Counted from the first letter of the stretch, positions 46,701-56,900 are shown. The stretch is 64,000 bases of DNA from Bacillus subtilis subsp. subtilis (GCA_021733645.1 JAHREJ010000002.1:1-64000), one strand, 5' to 3'. The notes: generated from the letters alone by a model not told the origin. Translations and numbers: made by a program.

Positions 46701-49700
46701 CATCGCCGCCGACGGTATAGGCCCCGCCCTGCGCGAAGCTGCTGCCGCTGGTGATGTCCAGGCGGTTGCCCAGCGCGATCGCGGCGGTGCTCACCTGGCC
46801 GCCGTGCAGGGCCAGGTCATGCAGGTTCGATGCGTCGCCCTGCAGGGTCAGGCCGTGCCGGGCACGCAGGGTCAGGCTGCCCTGGGTGTACCCGCTGCCC
46901 TGCAGCGTGCCGGCGATGTCGAGCGCACCATTGCCGCTTTCCACCACTACGGCGGACATCCCGATGCGGGTGTTGCCCAGTGCGATATCGCCGTCGCTGG
47001 TGACGTTTCCACCCAGCGTGGTCAGCATCGCGCCACGGGTGTCCAGCGCGGCCAGCGCGGTGGTGCCACCGACCACGCCGTTGAAGGCCACGCCACCGGG
47101 CGTGCTGGCCTGCAGCGCATAGGCACCATCGACGGCGCCGTTGAAGGTGATGTCGGCCGTCGTGCTTTGCAGGGTGGTGTTGCGGGCCAGCACCACGTTG
47201 CCGTTGTACTGCTGCCGGCCCTGCGTGGTCAGCAGCGCCGGCAACTGCAGCTGCGGCGCGGTGACACGCAGGCTGTTGGCGGTAACGCTGGCCAGACGCA
47301 GCGACTGTGCGTCGCGAAGGGTGACCTCCGCGCCACTCAGCGTGACCTCGCCAGCCAGGCGGTTATCGGCGCGGTCCAGGGTGATGTCACCGCTGGCAGT
47401 GAAACTGCTGTCGCCGGTGATCAATACCGCCCCGCTCTGGGTGATGTCGCCCTGGGCGGCGCGGGCGGTGAGCGTGCCGGCGTCCAGCGCGTCCAGCGCG
47501 ACCGAGGCACCCTGCAACGCCGCCAGCCCGTTCACGCGGGCATTGGCGACCGACAGCGCCGCATCGCTGCGCGCATCCAGGCCACTCACGTCCACCCCTT
47601 CCAGGCGCAGCGCGCCGCTGGCCTGGATCCGTGCGACCTCGGCATCCAGCGACACCGTGCCGTCGAAACGGTTGGCGGCGTTGTTCAAGGTGAGGTCACC
47701 CGCGGCGGTGAAGGTGGCATCGCCGCCCACGATGTACGCGCCGCCCTGTGTGAACGCGCTGCCGCTGGTGATGTCCAGGCGGTTGCCCACCGCGATCGCC
47801 GCGGTGGTCACGCTGCCACCCAGCAGGGCCAGGTCGTGCAGGTCCGATGCGCCGCCGTGCAGGTTCAAGCCGCGCTGCGCGCGCAACGTCAGGCTGCCCT
47901 GGGTGGGCGTACCGCCCTGCAGCGTGCCGGCGATGTCGATGGCACCGCTGCGGCTTTCCAGCACGGCCGTCGGCACCCCGATGCGGGTATTGCCGAGCAC
48001 GATGTCGCCCTCGCTGGTGAGGTTGCCGCCCAGCGTGGTCAGCGTTGCATTGCCGGTGTCCAGCGCAGCCAGTGCGGTGGTGCCACCGACCACACCGTTG
48101 AAGTACACCCCGCCCGGCGTGCTGGCCTGCAGCGCATAACGGCCATCGACCGCGCCGTTGAACGTGATGTTGCCGCCACTGCTGTGCAGCCCGGTGTTCT
48201 GTACCAGCAGCACGTTGCCGTCGTACTGCTGCAGGCCCTGGGTGGTCATCAACGCCGGCAGCTGCAGCAATGGCGCGGTGGCGCGCAGGCTGGTGGCGGT
48301 AACGCTGGCCAGGCGCAGCGCCTGTGCGTCGCGGATGGCGATGTCCGCGCCGCTGAGGGTCACGTTGCCGGTCAGGCGGTTGTCGGCATGGTCCAGGGTG
48401 ATGTCGCCGCTGGCGGTGAAGCGGCTGTCGCCATCGATCCGCACCGCTCCGGTCTGGGTGATGCCTCCTTGGGCGGCACCGGCGATGAGCGAGCCGGCGT
48501 CCAGTGCCGCCAATGCCAGCGCCCCCCCCTGCAGCGTGGCCAGCCCGTCCACGCGGGCATTGGTGACCGACAGCTCACCATCGCTGCGGGCCTCCAGGCT
48601 GCCGACGTCTACCCCGTCCAGGTGCAGCGCGCCGCTGGACTGGATCCGCGCCACGCCGGCATCCAACGACACCGGGCCGCCGAAGCGGTTGGCGGTGTTG
48701 TCCAAGGTCAGGTCGCCGCCGATGTTGAAACGGGCCGCACCGGTCACGGTGTACGCACCGCCCTGGCTATGCCCGCCGGCGCTGACGATGCCAAGCGCGC
48801 CGGTGGTGATCGCCTGGGTCAGCACCGTGCTGCCGTCCAGGTGCAACGTGTCGAAGGCGTAGCTGCCGCCTGCCGCGCCGGTCAGGTTCACCCCGTAGTA
48901 CCCGTTGATGCTCAACCGGGTGCCGGCGGCGGCCCCGTCCAGCGTGCCGTGCACCTGCACCGCGCCGGCAATGCTGCGCAGCGCGATGTTGCCTGCAGAC
49001 AGCGTGGTGGTGCCCAGGTCCAGGTCGCCGATGGTGGTGATGTTGTTGGCGATGCTGGTCGCTGTCGCCCCGCGCGTGAACAACGCGGCCAGCGCCTCGC
49101 GGCCCCCGACGATGCCGTTGAAAACCACGCCGGCATCGGCGTTGAGCGTCAGGCGGTAGCCGCCGTCCACGCTGCCGTTGAAGTAGATCTGGCCAAGGGT
49201 ACTGGTCAGCGTGGTGGCGCCCTGCAGCTCGGCAGCCCCCTGGTAGGACTGCAGGCCCAGCGTGCTGAGCGTGGTGGGCAGCTGGATGATGGGCGCGGTG
49301 GCCACCAGGCTGGCGGCGTTCAACGTGCCAAAACGCAGGCGATCGACATCGCGTACTGCGACGTTCCAGCCCGAGACCGACAAGTCATTGCCGATGTTGT
49401 TGCCAGCGCCGCTCAGGGTCACATCGCCATTGGCGGTGAAGGTGGCCTTGTTGCTGGCGGAGATTGCAGCGCCCGGGGCCTGGCTGATGGTGCCACCGCT
49501 GTCCACGGTGAGGTTGCGGGCGTCCACGGCGCCCAGCAGCGTGGCCTGGGTGTTGCGCAGGGTGACGTTGACACCATCGAGGTCGACCCGCCCGGCGAAC
49601 CGGTTGTTCGCGTTGGACAGGTTGATATCGCCCAGCGAGCTGAAACTGGCCGTACCCAGCGCGGTGTAGGCGCCGCTCTGGATGAGCGCGCCCGTGCTGT

Positions 49701-51906
49701 CGAGGGTAAGCGCACCTGCGCTGCTGATGGCGCGCCCGGTGAAGGTGTTGGCGCGGATGTTCACGCTGGTGGCATCGATGTCGCCATCCACGCGCACGTT
49801 GCCGTCGGTCAGCACGCCGAAGGCATGGCCGCCGTAAACCTGGCCGCCGACCACGACCTGACCGCCGCCGGTGCTGCGCAACGTGCTGTTGGCCGCCAGG
49901 TTTACGCCGGCGCCCAGCAGCAGGTCGCCGGTGGTGGTGATGTTGCCGCCAAGCCGGTTGACCAGCGAGGTGGTCTGCAGTTCGCGCAGTGCCGCGGTGC
50001 TGCCCACCGTGCTGCCGAATTCGATCATGCCGGCCGCGTTCACGCGCAGCGCGCGTGCGCCGCCTTCGCTGTCCACGGTGCTGGCAAAGTGCACGCCACC
50101 GGCGGTGCTGGTGATGCTGGCATCACCTGCCAGCCGCACCGCGTCATTGAAGGTCACGTTGCCCAGGGCCTGCACCGGGCCGGCCAGCAGGGTGCTGCCG
50201 GGCGCATCGGTGGTCAGTGAGCGCAGCGCAGCCGCGCTGCCAACCGCGCCCAGGAAACGGGTCTGCCCGGCGGTATCCACGGCCAGGTCGTAGGTGCCGT
50301 CCACGTTACCGCCAAAGGCGATATCGCCGCCGTCCAGGCTGCCCAGGCGCACCGCATTGGTCAGCTGCACGTTGCCGGTGTAGGTCTGGCCGTTGCGGGT
50401 GGTGACCTGATCACCCAGGCCGATCAGGCCGGCCTGCACAGTCAGGGCGGTGCCGTCGATCCTGCCCAGGCGCAGGGTGCCCGCGCTGACCAGGTCGATG
50501 CTGCCGCCGGACGCGGCCAGGGTGCCGCTGAAGGTGTTGCCGCTGTTGGTAAGGGCCCAGTTGGCCAGCGCCCCGCCGGGCAGCGCGGTACCGACCAGGG
50601 TGGTATCGCCGGCCACGCTCAACGCGCCGTTGTTGGCCACGTTGCGATAGGAGGTGAGCGCCAGGCTGCCGCCGACCACGCCGCCGATGCCGGTGATCGC
50701 GTTGCTGGTACTGTCCAGCGTGACGGCGCCGGTGGTGTTGAGCTGTACTGCCCCGGCAAGCGAACCGACCTGCGTGTTCACGCGCTGGCTCACCGAGGTG
50801 GCCTGGATGTCGGTGGTGCCGGCGCTGATATCGTTGGCCAGGCGCACCGCGCCGACACTGGACAGGGTGAGGCTGTCGGCCTGGATCGAGCCGGCAACGC
50901 CGTCGAGGCTGGCGCCGGCGATGGCCACGTTGTTGCCGCGCAGCGCACCGCCCACCGCGACGGCCTGGTTGCTGCGCACGGTGAGCCGGCCGCTGACCCC
51001 ATCCACTTCCGAGGCGACGATGACGCCGGAGGCGTTGATGCCGTAGCTGGCCAGGCCGTTGGTCGTGTGCGCCTGCAGGGTGACCTGGTTGCCGTACAGG
51101 CTGCCGCTGTTGGTCAACGCCGACGCCAGCCCAACGGGCAGGCCGGTGGTGGCTGCGGTGGTGGTGAAGCCCCAGGCATTGTCCGCACCGGGCAGCGCCT
51201 GCTCCAGGTTGGCCTGCACCGCACGGGCAACCACCAGGTTGATGGTCGGCGCGGCGATGAAACCGGTATTGACCACGCCCGCACCGATCAGGCTGATGCT
51301 GCCGTTGGTGGCCTGCAGGTTGCCGTTGTTGGTCACCACGCCGGTGTCGTTGATGCCGGCCAAGGTGAAGCTGGGCGGCAGCGCCGACCCATCGGCGGGC
51401 AGGCCCAGGCCGCTGGGCGACAACGTGCTGGCCACCAGCCCGCCTACGTTGACCGTGGCGGTGCTGGTGAAGGTCACGCCCGACGGATTGATCAGGAACA
51501 CCTGGCCGTTGGAGACGAGCGAACCGGCGATGATGCTGGCGGTGCTGCCACCGACCAGGTTGATCGAGGCCGCGGTCCTGCCGGGCATCTGGAAGGTCAC
51601 GCTGTTGCTGCTGCCGATGTTGAAGCTGGACCAGTTGATGAGCGAGCTCTGCCCGCTCTGGGTCACCGTCATCTGGCCATTGGCCGAGGTCATGTTGGCC
51701 GTCTGGTTGACCGGCGCGAAGCCCTGCGGCAGCGTCTGCGCGTGCACGCCGGTAGCCAGCAGCAGCGCGGCGGCCAGCACGCTGGGCGCCAACCGGCGCA
51801 CGCGGGCATCGCCACGGCCACCGCGGCGCGGGGCGCGCGTGGTTTCGGCGGCGACCTGGACCTGGCCCAGCGCGGGATTGAAGACGAGGCGGTAGATGCG
51901 GTTCAT
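43747..51906 (-). CDS. Filamentous-haemagglutinin-like TpsA adhesin (two-partner secretion)
   Basis: 2719 residues. An extended signal region (MNRIYRLVFNPALGQ, cleavage near VHAQ about residue 57) is followed by the TPS secretion domain (about 60-300; NQTANMTSANGQMTV, INPSGVTF) that is recognised by the TpsB pore. The rest is a beta-helix of Ala/Gly/Leu-rich strands, with three tandem units of about 340 residues in the middle. There is no C-terminal toxin or VENN motif, so it is an adhesin rather than a CdiA. It ends with two cysteines ten residues apart (CDSGDPDAEC), like the HMW1-type anchors. Its start is 10 nt from the TpsB stop. Confidence 0.88.
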   Translation of the reverse strand: MNRIYRLVFNPALGQVQVAAETTRAPRRGGRGDARVRRLAPSVLAAALLLATGVHAQTLPQGFAPVNQTANMTSANGQMTVTQSGQSSLINWSSFNIGSSNSVTFQMPGRTAASINLVGGSTASIIAGSLVSNGQVFLINPSGVTFTSTATVNVGGLVASTLSPSGLGLPADGSALPPSFTLAGINDTGVVTNNGNLQATNGSISLIGAGVVNTGFIAAPTINLVVARAVQANLEQALPGADNAWGFTTTAATTGLPVGLASALTNSGSLYGNQVTLQAHTTNGLASYGINASGVIVASEVDGVSGRLTVRSNQAVAVGGALRGNNVAIAGASLDGVAGSIQADSLTLSSVGAVRLANDISAGTTDIQATSVSQRVNTQVGSLAGAVQLNTTGAVTLDSTSNAITGIGGVVGGSLALTSYRNVANNGALSVAGDTTLVGTALPGGALANWALTNSGNTFSGTLAASGGSIDLVSAGTLRLGRIDGTALTVQAGLIGLGDQVTTRNGQTYTGNVQLTNAVRLGSLDGGDIAFGGNVDGTYDLAVDTAGQTRFLGAVGSAAALRSLTTDAPGSTLLAGPVQALGNVTFNDAVRLAGDASITSTAGGVHFASTVDSEGGARALRVNAAGMIEFGSTVGSTAALRELQTTSLVNRLGGNITTTGDLLLGAGVNLAANSTLRSTGGGQVVVGGQVYGGHAFGVLTDGNVRVDGDIDATSVNIRANTFTGRAISSAGALTLDSTGALIQSGAYTALGTASFSSLGDINLSNANNRFAGRVDLDGVNVTLRNTQATLLGAVDARNLTVDSGGTISQAPGAAISASNKATFTANGDVTLSGAGNNIGNDLSVSGWNVAVRDVDRLRFGTLNAASLVATAPIIQLPTTLSTLGLQSYQGAAELQGATTLTSTLGQIYFNGSVDGGYRLTLNADAGVVFNGIVGGREALAALFTRGATATSIANNITTIGDLDLGTTTLSAGNIALRSIAGAVQVHGTLDGAAAGTRLSINGYYGVNLTGAAGGSYAFDTLHLDGSTVLTQAITTGALGIVSAGGHSQGGAYTVTGAARFNIGGDLTLDNTANRFGGPVSLDAGVARIQSSGALHLDGVDVGSLEARSDGELSVTNARVDGLATLQGGALALAALDAGSLIAGAAQGGITQTGAVRIDGDSRFTASGDITLDHADNRLTGNVTLSGADIAIRDAQALRLASVTATSLRATAPLLQLPALMTTQGLQQYDGNVLLVQNTGLHSSGGNITFNGAVDGRYALQASTPGGVYFNGVVGGTTALAALDTGNATLTTLGGNLTSEGDIVLGNTRIGVPTAVLESRSGAIDIAGTLQGGTPTQGSLTLRAQRGLNLHGGASDLHDLALLGGSVTTAAIAVGNRLDITSGSAFTQGGAYIVGGDATFTAAGDLTLNNAANRFDGTVSLDAEVARIQASGALRLEGVDVSGLDARSDAALSVANARVNGLAALQGASVALDALDAGTLTARAAQGDITQSGAVLITGDSSFTASGDITLDRADNRLAGEVTLSGAEVTLRDAQSLRLASVTANSLRVTAPQLQLPALLTTQGRQQYNGNVVLARNTTLQSTTADITFNGAVDGAYALQASTPGGVAFNGVVGGTTALAALDTRGAMLTTLGGNVTSDGDIALGNTRIGMSAVVVESGNGALDIAGTLQGSGYTQGSLTLRARHGLTLQGDASNLHDLALHGGQVSTAAIALGNRLDITSGSSFAQGGAYTVGGDAAFNAAGDLTLDNAANRFGGQVALSGEQVQIVSAADLELGAVTALGLTARTDGALSLDNAHVDGNASVQGASVLLGPVQVGGALHATAVQGGITQRGAVVAGDDSRFSARDDITLDRTDNVWGARLQADGNHLTLRTGDALDIAQLNARGAATLAGNGVHLGTVGVDAGLQVDSSAGITQSGAVRVGADSRFSAQGDVRLDNPGNRFGGGVALQGRQVHIASADDLLLDEVRATGDFSATAHGGGIGQRAALWVGGRSDIAALDEVALNEAGNRFGGPVAVQGQAIGLRAAGDLDVERLRNGSDGGVVLVAGGNLQLGADPINTGRADLLLAANGGQLRTNAALSGGRVTLAGRDGVVFGGDVSAADRLLLSSTNADIVQTAGRLQVGGATTVAAGSGRIALEAAGNAFGGALTLAGGDIGVAGGALQLGDVTATGTLRLTSTGSITQGGAVRVAGDSGMQAAGDITLDLRDNRFGGALALQGRQVTLASDGALRLAQVNAGTLQASSGDALTLAQASIAGDARLSAAQVDLGQTDVGGHLQVDGSRGITQHGALNVAGDTRLGSRGSVVLTNGDNRFGGTVDVAGNGIALTSAGDLRIARLDNSAGAGPGPAAAGGAVQLQAGGTLVLPETAIDTGGADLLLASGGQLQTRAALRGGNVSLSGRQGLQLGHDVQAAGTLALVSGAAITQTGGVLSAARLQGRAVGAAQLTGANRIAQLGDFSADGLSLATEGGLQVVGNVQGGRRAQLETRGGDLLIDASVQAGDVRLVSAGAITAGNGGRLVADTLSGRAAGPTRLGEADRFVANQIGTLGDFQSQAGFSLTNARTLTLGSLNGSAYSVDAGMAAFFLKVDGGDLRQAGATPVLAGTSHWWSSSGIGTSDAPIYLTSAAPRHVIDFVGRPPAYFYAIDPQGVPLMIGGALNIPTAILASRAQSGVLTRVAYVDMGALNATYRAFGVVQPGIRLPAGQAPTCDSGDPDAECSQ
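46260..49310 (-). repeat. Three tandem ~1.02-kb repeats within the TpsA adhesin gene
   Basis: Three copies with a period of about 1017-1019 nt (339-340 residues), boundaries approximate. Anchors on the minus strand: LPTTLSTLG, LPALMTTQG and LPALLTTQG, each followed by a NGxVxGxY element, a VVGG (or IVGG) TTALAAL-like segment and QGGAY. The two proximal-to-C-terminus copies are the most alike; the N-terminal one has diverged. In-frame duplications lengthen the beta-helix. Confidence 0.7.
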
Positions 51907-51916
51907 GGTCGGGCCC

Positions 51917-53587
51917 TCAGAAAGTCATGCCAAGGCGCGCATACACGCGCAGGTCGTCGCCATCGCTGGGGCGCAGGCGGCTGGTCGGCTTGGCCGCTGC
52001 CAGGCGCAGTTCCAGGTTCTTCAGCTGGCGCAACCGGAAGGTGGCCCCGGCCCCCACGGCAGCCAGTTCAACCGGTGGCTCGCGGCGGTCGGCATCAAAG
52101 GCGCGGGCATGGTCGACGAACACGTCCAGCTCCAGCACTTCGCGCCACGGCACGCCGCGGAACGGAGATGCCTTGTCGGCGAAGCCCGGCGCATCCACGT
52201 GGTATTCCAGCGCGCCGTACCAGCCGCGGTCGCCCAGGGTTTCGCCCTGCGCATAGCCCCGCACGCTGTCCACTCCGCCAAGCTGGAACTGCTCCAGCGC
52301 GGGCAGCGAGTTGCTGCTGTACTGGCCGTTGAACTTGAACAGCAGGCGCTGGTCGCGGCGAAGGTACTGCATGCGCAACAGGCCCAGACGGACCACGGTG
52401 AAGTGGCTGTCGCGGGTGGCGTTGATGGCATCCAGCGCAGCCGATCGGTCCTGCAGCGCCCAACGTACGCTCACCTGGGCCAGGTTGATGCCCTGGAAGC
52501 GCGTATCGGTATGGCGCAGGCTGGTACCCACTTCGGCCACGTCGTACTTCTGCTTTGACAGCAGGAAGCCCATGGCTTCAAAGCGCGAGGTTTCGCGGAT
52601 GTAGCGCGCCGAGCTGGTCATCTGCAGTTCGGGCCGGTTGATGAATTTCCAGTCCGCGCCGGCATAGGTCTGCGAGGCCGGGCCCTTGAGCCGGAAGCCC
52701 TGCAGGCTGCCCTGGTCCACTTCCAGTTCGCTGCGGTTGGCCCCGGCCAGCACCGACAGGCCCTGCACCGGCCGCACCGGCACGCTGTAGGACAGCGCAC
52801 CGCCGCGGGCGGCTTCGGGGTCGAAGCTGTACATGCCGCTGGCGGCGAACACATCGCCCAGACCCAACGGGCTGTTCCAGGTCACGCCGACCTGTGCGCG
52901 GCCGCGCCCGGTGAGCTCGGTACCGTAGTTGTCCACGCTGGTGCTGACCTCCAGCGGCGAGCCGTTCTCGCGTGCCACCAGCACCACATCGGTTTCGCCG
53001 ACGTTCTCGCCGGGTTGCAGCACCGAAGACACCGACACACCGGGCAGGTCGCGCGCATACAACAGCGCAGTGTCGATGTCGGCCTTGCGCAGCGGCTGCC
53101 CACGCAGGCGGTCGGCCACATTGCTGAGGGTGTGCGTGCGATAGCGCTGGTTGCCCTGCACCACCACCTTGCCGATACGGCCTTCCAGCACGCGCACTTC
53201 CACGCGGCCGTCGGCGTCCAGCTGTTGCGGCGGCAGGTAGGCCACGCTTACCAGGAAACCGGCCTGGCGATAGGCTGCGGTGACGGCATCGGCAGCGCCC
53301 TGCAACTGTGCCATGTCCAGCGTGAGCACGTCCGCGCCGTGCGCCAGCGTGTCGAAATACGCATCCAGCAGGGCCTGCATGCGTTGGGCGGTGATGCCGC
53401 GTTGCGGATGCTCGCCCACGTCGGTGACGCGGAAGCCGCGGACCTGCAGGTGCTGGTTGGCATCGCGCGCGGCCACCTCGGGAATCGCGTCGGGCAGGTG
53501 GGACGCCGGCAATGCCGGTTGGGCCAGGGCGGCCAGTGGCAGCGCGTTGGCCAGCAGAAGGGCAAGGCGGGAAGGCTTCAACAACAC
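51917..53587 (-). CDS. TpsB outer-membrane transporter (FhaC/ShlB family), GTG start
   Basis: 556 residues. A signal peptide (about 1-23) is followed by a POTRA region (about 75-205; VEVRVLEGRIGKVVVQGNQRY) and a 16-strand barrel ending in aromatic GMTF. The VRGY signature (SVRGYAQGETLGDRGW) is present. It exports its TpsA partner, encoded just downstream. GTG at 53587 was chosen: GGAGG lies 8 nt upstream and it directly precedes the signal peptide; no ATG fits. A 115-nt gap separates it from the T6SS small membrane protein, so it may have its own promoter. Confidence 0.9.
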   Translation of the reverse strand: MLLKPSRLALLLANALPLAALAQPALPASHLPDAIPEVAARDANQHLQVRGFRVTDVGEHPQRGITAQRMQALLDAYFDTLAHGADVLTLDMAQLQGAADAVTAAYRQAGFLVSVAYLPPQQLDADGRVEVRVLEGRIGKVVVQGNQRYRTHTLSNVADRLRGQPLRKADIDTALLYARDLPGVSVSSVLQPGENVGETDVVLVARENGSPLEVSTSVDNYGTELTGRGRAQVGVTWNSPLGLGDVFAASGMYSFDPEAARGGALSYSVPVRPVQGLSVLAGANRSELEVDQGSLQGFRLKGPASQTYAGADWKFINRPELQMTSSARYIRETSRFEAMGFLLSKQKYDVAEVGTSLRHTDTRFQGINLAQVSVRWALQDRSAALDAINATRDSHFTVVRLGLLRMQYLRRDQRLLFKFNGQYSSNSLPALEQFQLGGVDSVRGYAQGETLGDRGWYGALEYHVDAPGFADKASPFRGVPWREVLELDVFVDHARAFDADRREPPVELAAVGAGATFRLRQLKNLELRLAAAKPTSRLRPSDGDDLRVYARLGMTF

Positions 53588-53702
53588 AGGTACGTCCTCC
53601 AATGACGAGTGGTGCGCATGTGCCGCCGCACCAACCTGGCACCGGCGGCGGTCGGTGTGGTCGCATGGGCACGGCACAGCGTTCCTGGCAGCGCGGTAGA
53701 CA

Positions 53703-53987
53703 TCAACCAGCGCCCAGGACAAACACGAAAATCAACAACCCCGTAACGAGGATGCCACAGAAAGTGAGAAGCAGTGCCCATTTCCGCCGCGAGGACGGCG
53801 GTGCTGCCAGGTGGCCGGCATGGGCCGTGCCTGCGGCATGGGGTTGGGTCTGCAGGAATCGTTCACGCACGCCCTGCAGCACGCGCCGCCGCCGCGCGCG
53901 GAATTCGGCCAGGTCGATCTGGCCGCGCTGATAAGCCTCGGCCAGCGCGCGCAGGTTGCGGTTGGCCTGTTCTTCCCAGCCGCTCAT
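53703..53987 (-). CDS. Small SHOCT-like single-span membrane protein
   Basis: 94 residues. The N-terminal helix (RALAEAYQRGQIDLAEFRARR) has the pattern of short C-terminal-type oligomerisation domains: a GQIDLAEFRARR turn like SHOCT. A basic linker leads to one C-terminal membrane span. The ATG overlaps the kinase stop by 4 nt, so it is coupled to the kinase/phosphatase module of the T6SS. Function unknown. Confidence 0.72.
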   Translation of the reverse strand: MSGWEEQANRNLRALAEAYQRGQIDLAEFRARRRRVLQGVRERFLQTQPHAAGTAHAGHLAAPPSSRRKWALLLTFCGILVTGLLIFVFVLGAG

Positions 53988-56900
53988 CGCAGTTCCCTCA
54001 GCACCCGCAGGCCGATGTCCGGCTGCCCGGTGGCGCCGGCATCGCGCCGTGCCTGCACCGTACAGTCCGACCAGAAACTGGCATAGCTGCCGCCGCGCAC
54101 GCCACCCCCGGCAACCCATTCCCACACGTTGCCGGACAGGTTGACCAGGCCCCACGGATTGGCTTCGCGGCCGCGCACGCCCACGGGTGCGCCATTGCCG
54201 GCACTGGCACCGGGTGCCACGCAGTTGCTGTCCGGCGATTGCTTCCACTGCTGCTGCGCCTGCGCGGCGTGCAGCCACTCGGCGTCGGTGGGCAGGCGGT
54301 AGCGCCAGCCACCGCTGGCATGGGTGAGCCAGCGCGCATATCCCTGCGCCTGGGCCAGGCTGATGTTGCGTACCGGCAGGCGACCCTGTTCGGCACTGCC
54401 CACCGGATGCGGCGTGCAGCGTCCGCTGGCGCTGCAGTAGCGATTGAAATCGTCCACGGCAACTTCGCCACGCGACAGCGCAAACGGTCGCCCGCCGCCG
54501 ATGCCGGGCACCACCACCAGCATCGGGCCGCGCGCCGGGCCCAATGCATCGAAGCAGGGCTGCGCGCGACCGGCCAGGCCATCGCACGGGTCCGGACCCT
54601 CCGGCAGCGGCGGCAGCGTGTCGTCGTCGCCGGCCGGCAGCGGCCGGCTGGTGGCGCTGGCCGCGGGCGTGGGGCGCGCACGCGCGCCGGCGCTGGCGGG
54701 CGCTGCGGTGGGCGCAGGGGCGGCGGCAGGCACGGCCACCGCGGTGCCGCTGGCGCCGGCCTGCAACAGCGCCTGCAACGATTCGGCCTTCAGCCGGCCG
54801 CTGGCACGCAGGCTGCGTTCCAGCTCGGCCATCGCGCGCGGATCGCGGCGGTACTGCACGTCCAACTGTTGGCGCAGGCGCTCGCGCTCGCTGTCCTTCA
54901 GCGCCGGCATGGTGCTGGCCGCCAGCACTGCCGCGGCCACCTGCAGGCGCGTGCGTGCGGTCTGCAGTGCGGCACGCGTGCCCATCACCTGCAGGCCGCG
55001 CGCCAACACCGCATCGGCGGCCGCCGCGTCGCCTTGGGCCAGACGCTGGTTGGCCTTGGCCTGCCAGGCCTGTTCCAGCAGGGCCGGCGCCTGTTCGCGC
55101 ACGAAGGCGTTGTCGGGTTGCCGCAGGTGCAACTGCTGCCAGGCGCGTTGTGCCTTGTCCAGATCACCGGCGGCCACCGCCCGTTTGAGCGATTCGGTCT
55201 GCGCGGCCATTGCGGCCGCGTCGCGGTCCGCTTCCAACGCGGTCCGCACTGCCACCTGGCGGTGCTGCACCTGCTCGGCGGCCGCCGCCAGCGTGCCGTT
55301 GGCCGGGGCGTTGCGCCGCGCGAAGTCCAGCAGCACCAGGTCGTCGGGCAATTGTTCGGGGGTGCGTGCGGTGGCCAGCACTGCGGCCACGGCCGTGGCC
55401 AGCCGCTGCTGCGCGGCCTGTTGCTGGGCAGGTGCCAGGCGGCCCAGCGCGGCCAGCGCGGTGGCAACATCGGCCTGCCACTGCGGATCGGCGGACGGCT
55501 GTTCCAACAGCGCCTGCAGGCGTTGTTCGGCATCGGCCGGCGTGGTCGGCGCTGCGGCGGTGGCCGCCATCACGGCGGGTGCGGCACGCATGCGCAGCTG
55601 CGCGGCCTGCAGGCGCAGGCCCAACGCCGCCGGGAACAGTCGCTGCGCCACCTGCAGGCGCGCGGCCGCCTGCGTGGTCTGGCCGCTGTCCAGAGCGTCG
55701 GCCACGGCGGTTTCGTACGCGCGCTCGACGTCGGGATCGCGCAGCAGCGCACTGTCTGGATCGATCGCGGCGATCGCCGCCAGGCTGGCAGGCAGGCCGT
55801 CGCGCCCGTCGGCGAACAGCCGCCCCTGTGCCAAGGCCTGCTGGCGTTGTGTATCCAGCGCATTGAGGGCCTGGTCGCGCTCGGCCTGGATGCGGGCGCG
55901 CTGTGTATCCAGGGCCGGCGAATACAGCCGCAGCCGGTCGCGCAGCGCGAACACCTCGGCCGTGGCCGGGTAGTCGAAACGACCCGCGGCGGGTGCCCAC
56001 AGCGCGTCCAGCCGACGCAGCAGGAACGCTTCGATGCGGTCGGGGTGGTCCAGCAGCAGCCTGGCCCGCTGCGCGTGGTCCAGCCCGGCAATGCCCGCCC
56101 AGGCCTGGGCGGCGTCCTGGTAGCGTTGCGGGTCGTCGCTGCCCAGGCGCGCGGTCACATCGACCAGGCGCTGGTCGTGTACGTGCCGGGTCACCAGCAC
56201 GCCGGCAGTGGCCAGCACCACCACCGCAGCGGTGGCATAGGCCAGCCGTGGCACGATCCGCTCGCGCCAGCCGCGCGGGCGCAGGCCCTGGACCAGCGCG
56301 TCCACGTCGGTCAGGCGCTTGCCGGCCTCCAGGGCCACCGCCGCGCACAGCGTGCGGTACTGGCGGCGGTCCAGGCCGGGCAGCGGTGGGGGCTGCAGGC
56401 GATCACGCAGGGCCACTTCGGCACTCTGCTTGTCGAAGGGATGCTTGCCACCCAGCAGTTCAAAACACACACAGCCCAGCGCGTACACGTCGTCGCCCGG
56501 GGTGGGCGACTGGCCACGCAGCATTTCCAGGCTGGCATAGGCCGGGGTCAGCGCACCCAGCGAGGCGGCATCGAACACGGTCTGCTCGCCGGCCACGTCG
56601 GCGGCGTGCTTGCCGGCGCGGGCAATGCCGAAGTCGAACACCTTGGGCTCGCCCTCGGCGGTGACCATCACGTTGCCGGGCTTGAAATCCGAATGCACGA
56701 TGCCCGCGGCGTGCGCACGCCGCAGCGCCTGCGCCATGCCGTGGATGAGCGGCCAGGCGCGGGCCAGCGGCATGCCCGAGAACGCCTGTTCGCGGATCAG
56801 CGTGCGCAGGTCGCTGCCAGCCACGTATTCCATCGTCATGAAGACGATGCCGCCGTCCTTGTCGAAGTCGTACACGCGCACGATGTTGTCGTGGCCCAGC

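Noticed and set aside
44020..50220. A 2066-codon open frame on the + strand antisense to the TpsA adhesin gene
   Set aside because: It lies wholly opposite a gene with clear domains; it is rich in Arg, His, Gln and Ala without family motifs and is explained by the high-GC codon bias of the minus strand.
43747..51906. Calling the TpsA a contact-dependent inhibition toxin (CdiA)
   Set aside because: No VENN motif, no C-terminal toxin, and no small immunity gene follows; tssA starts 6 nt later. HMW/FHA-like adhesin is the better call.
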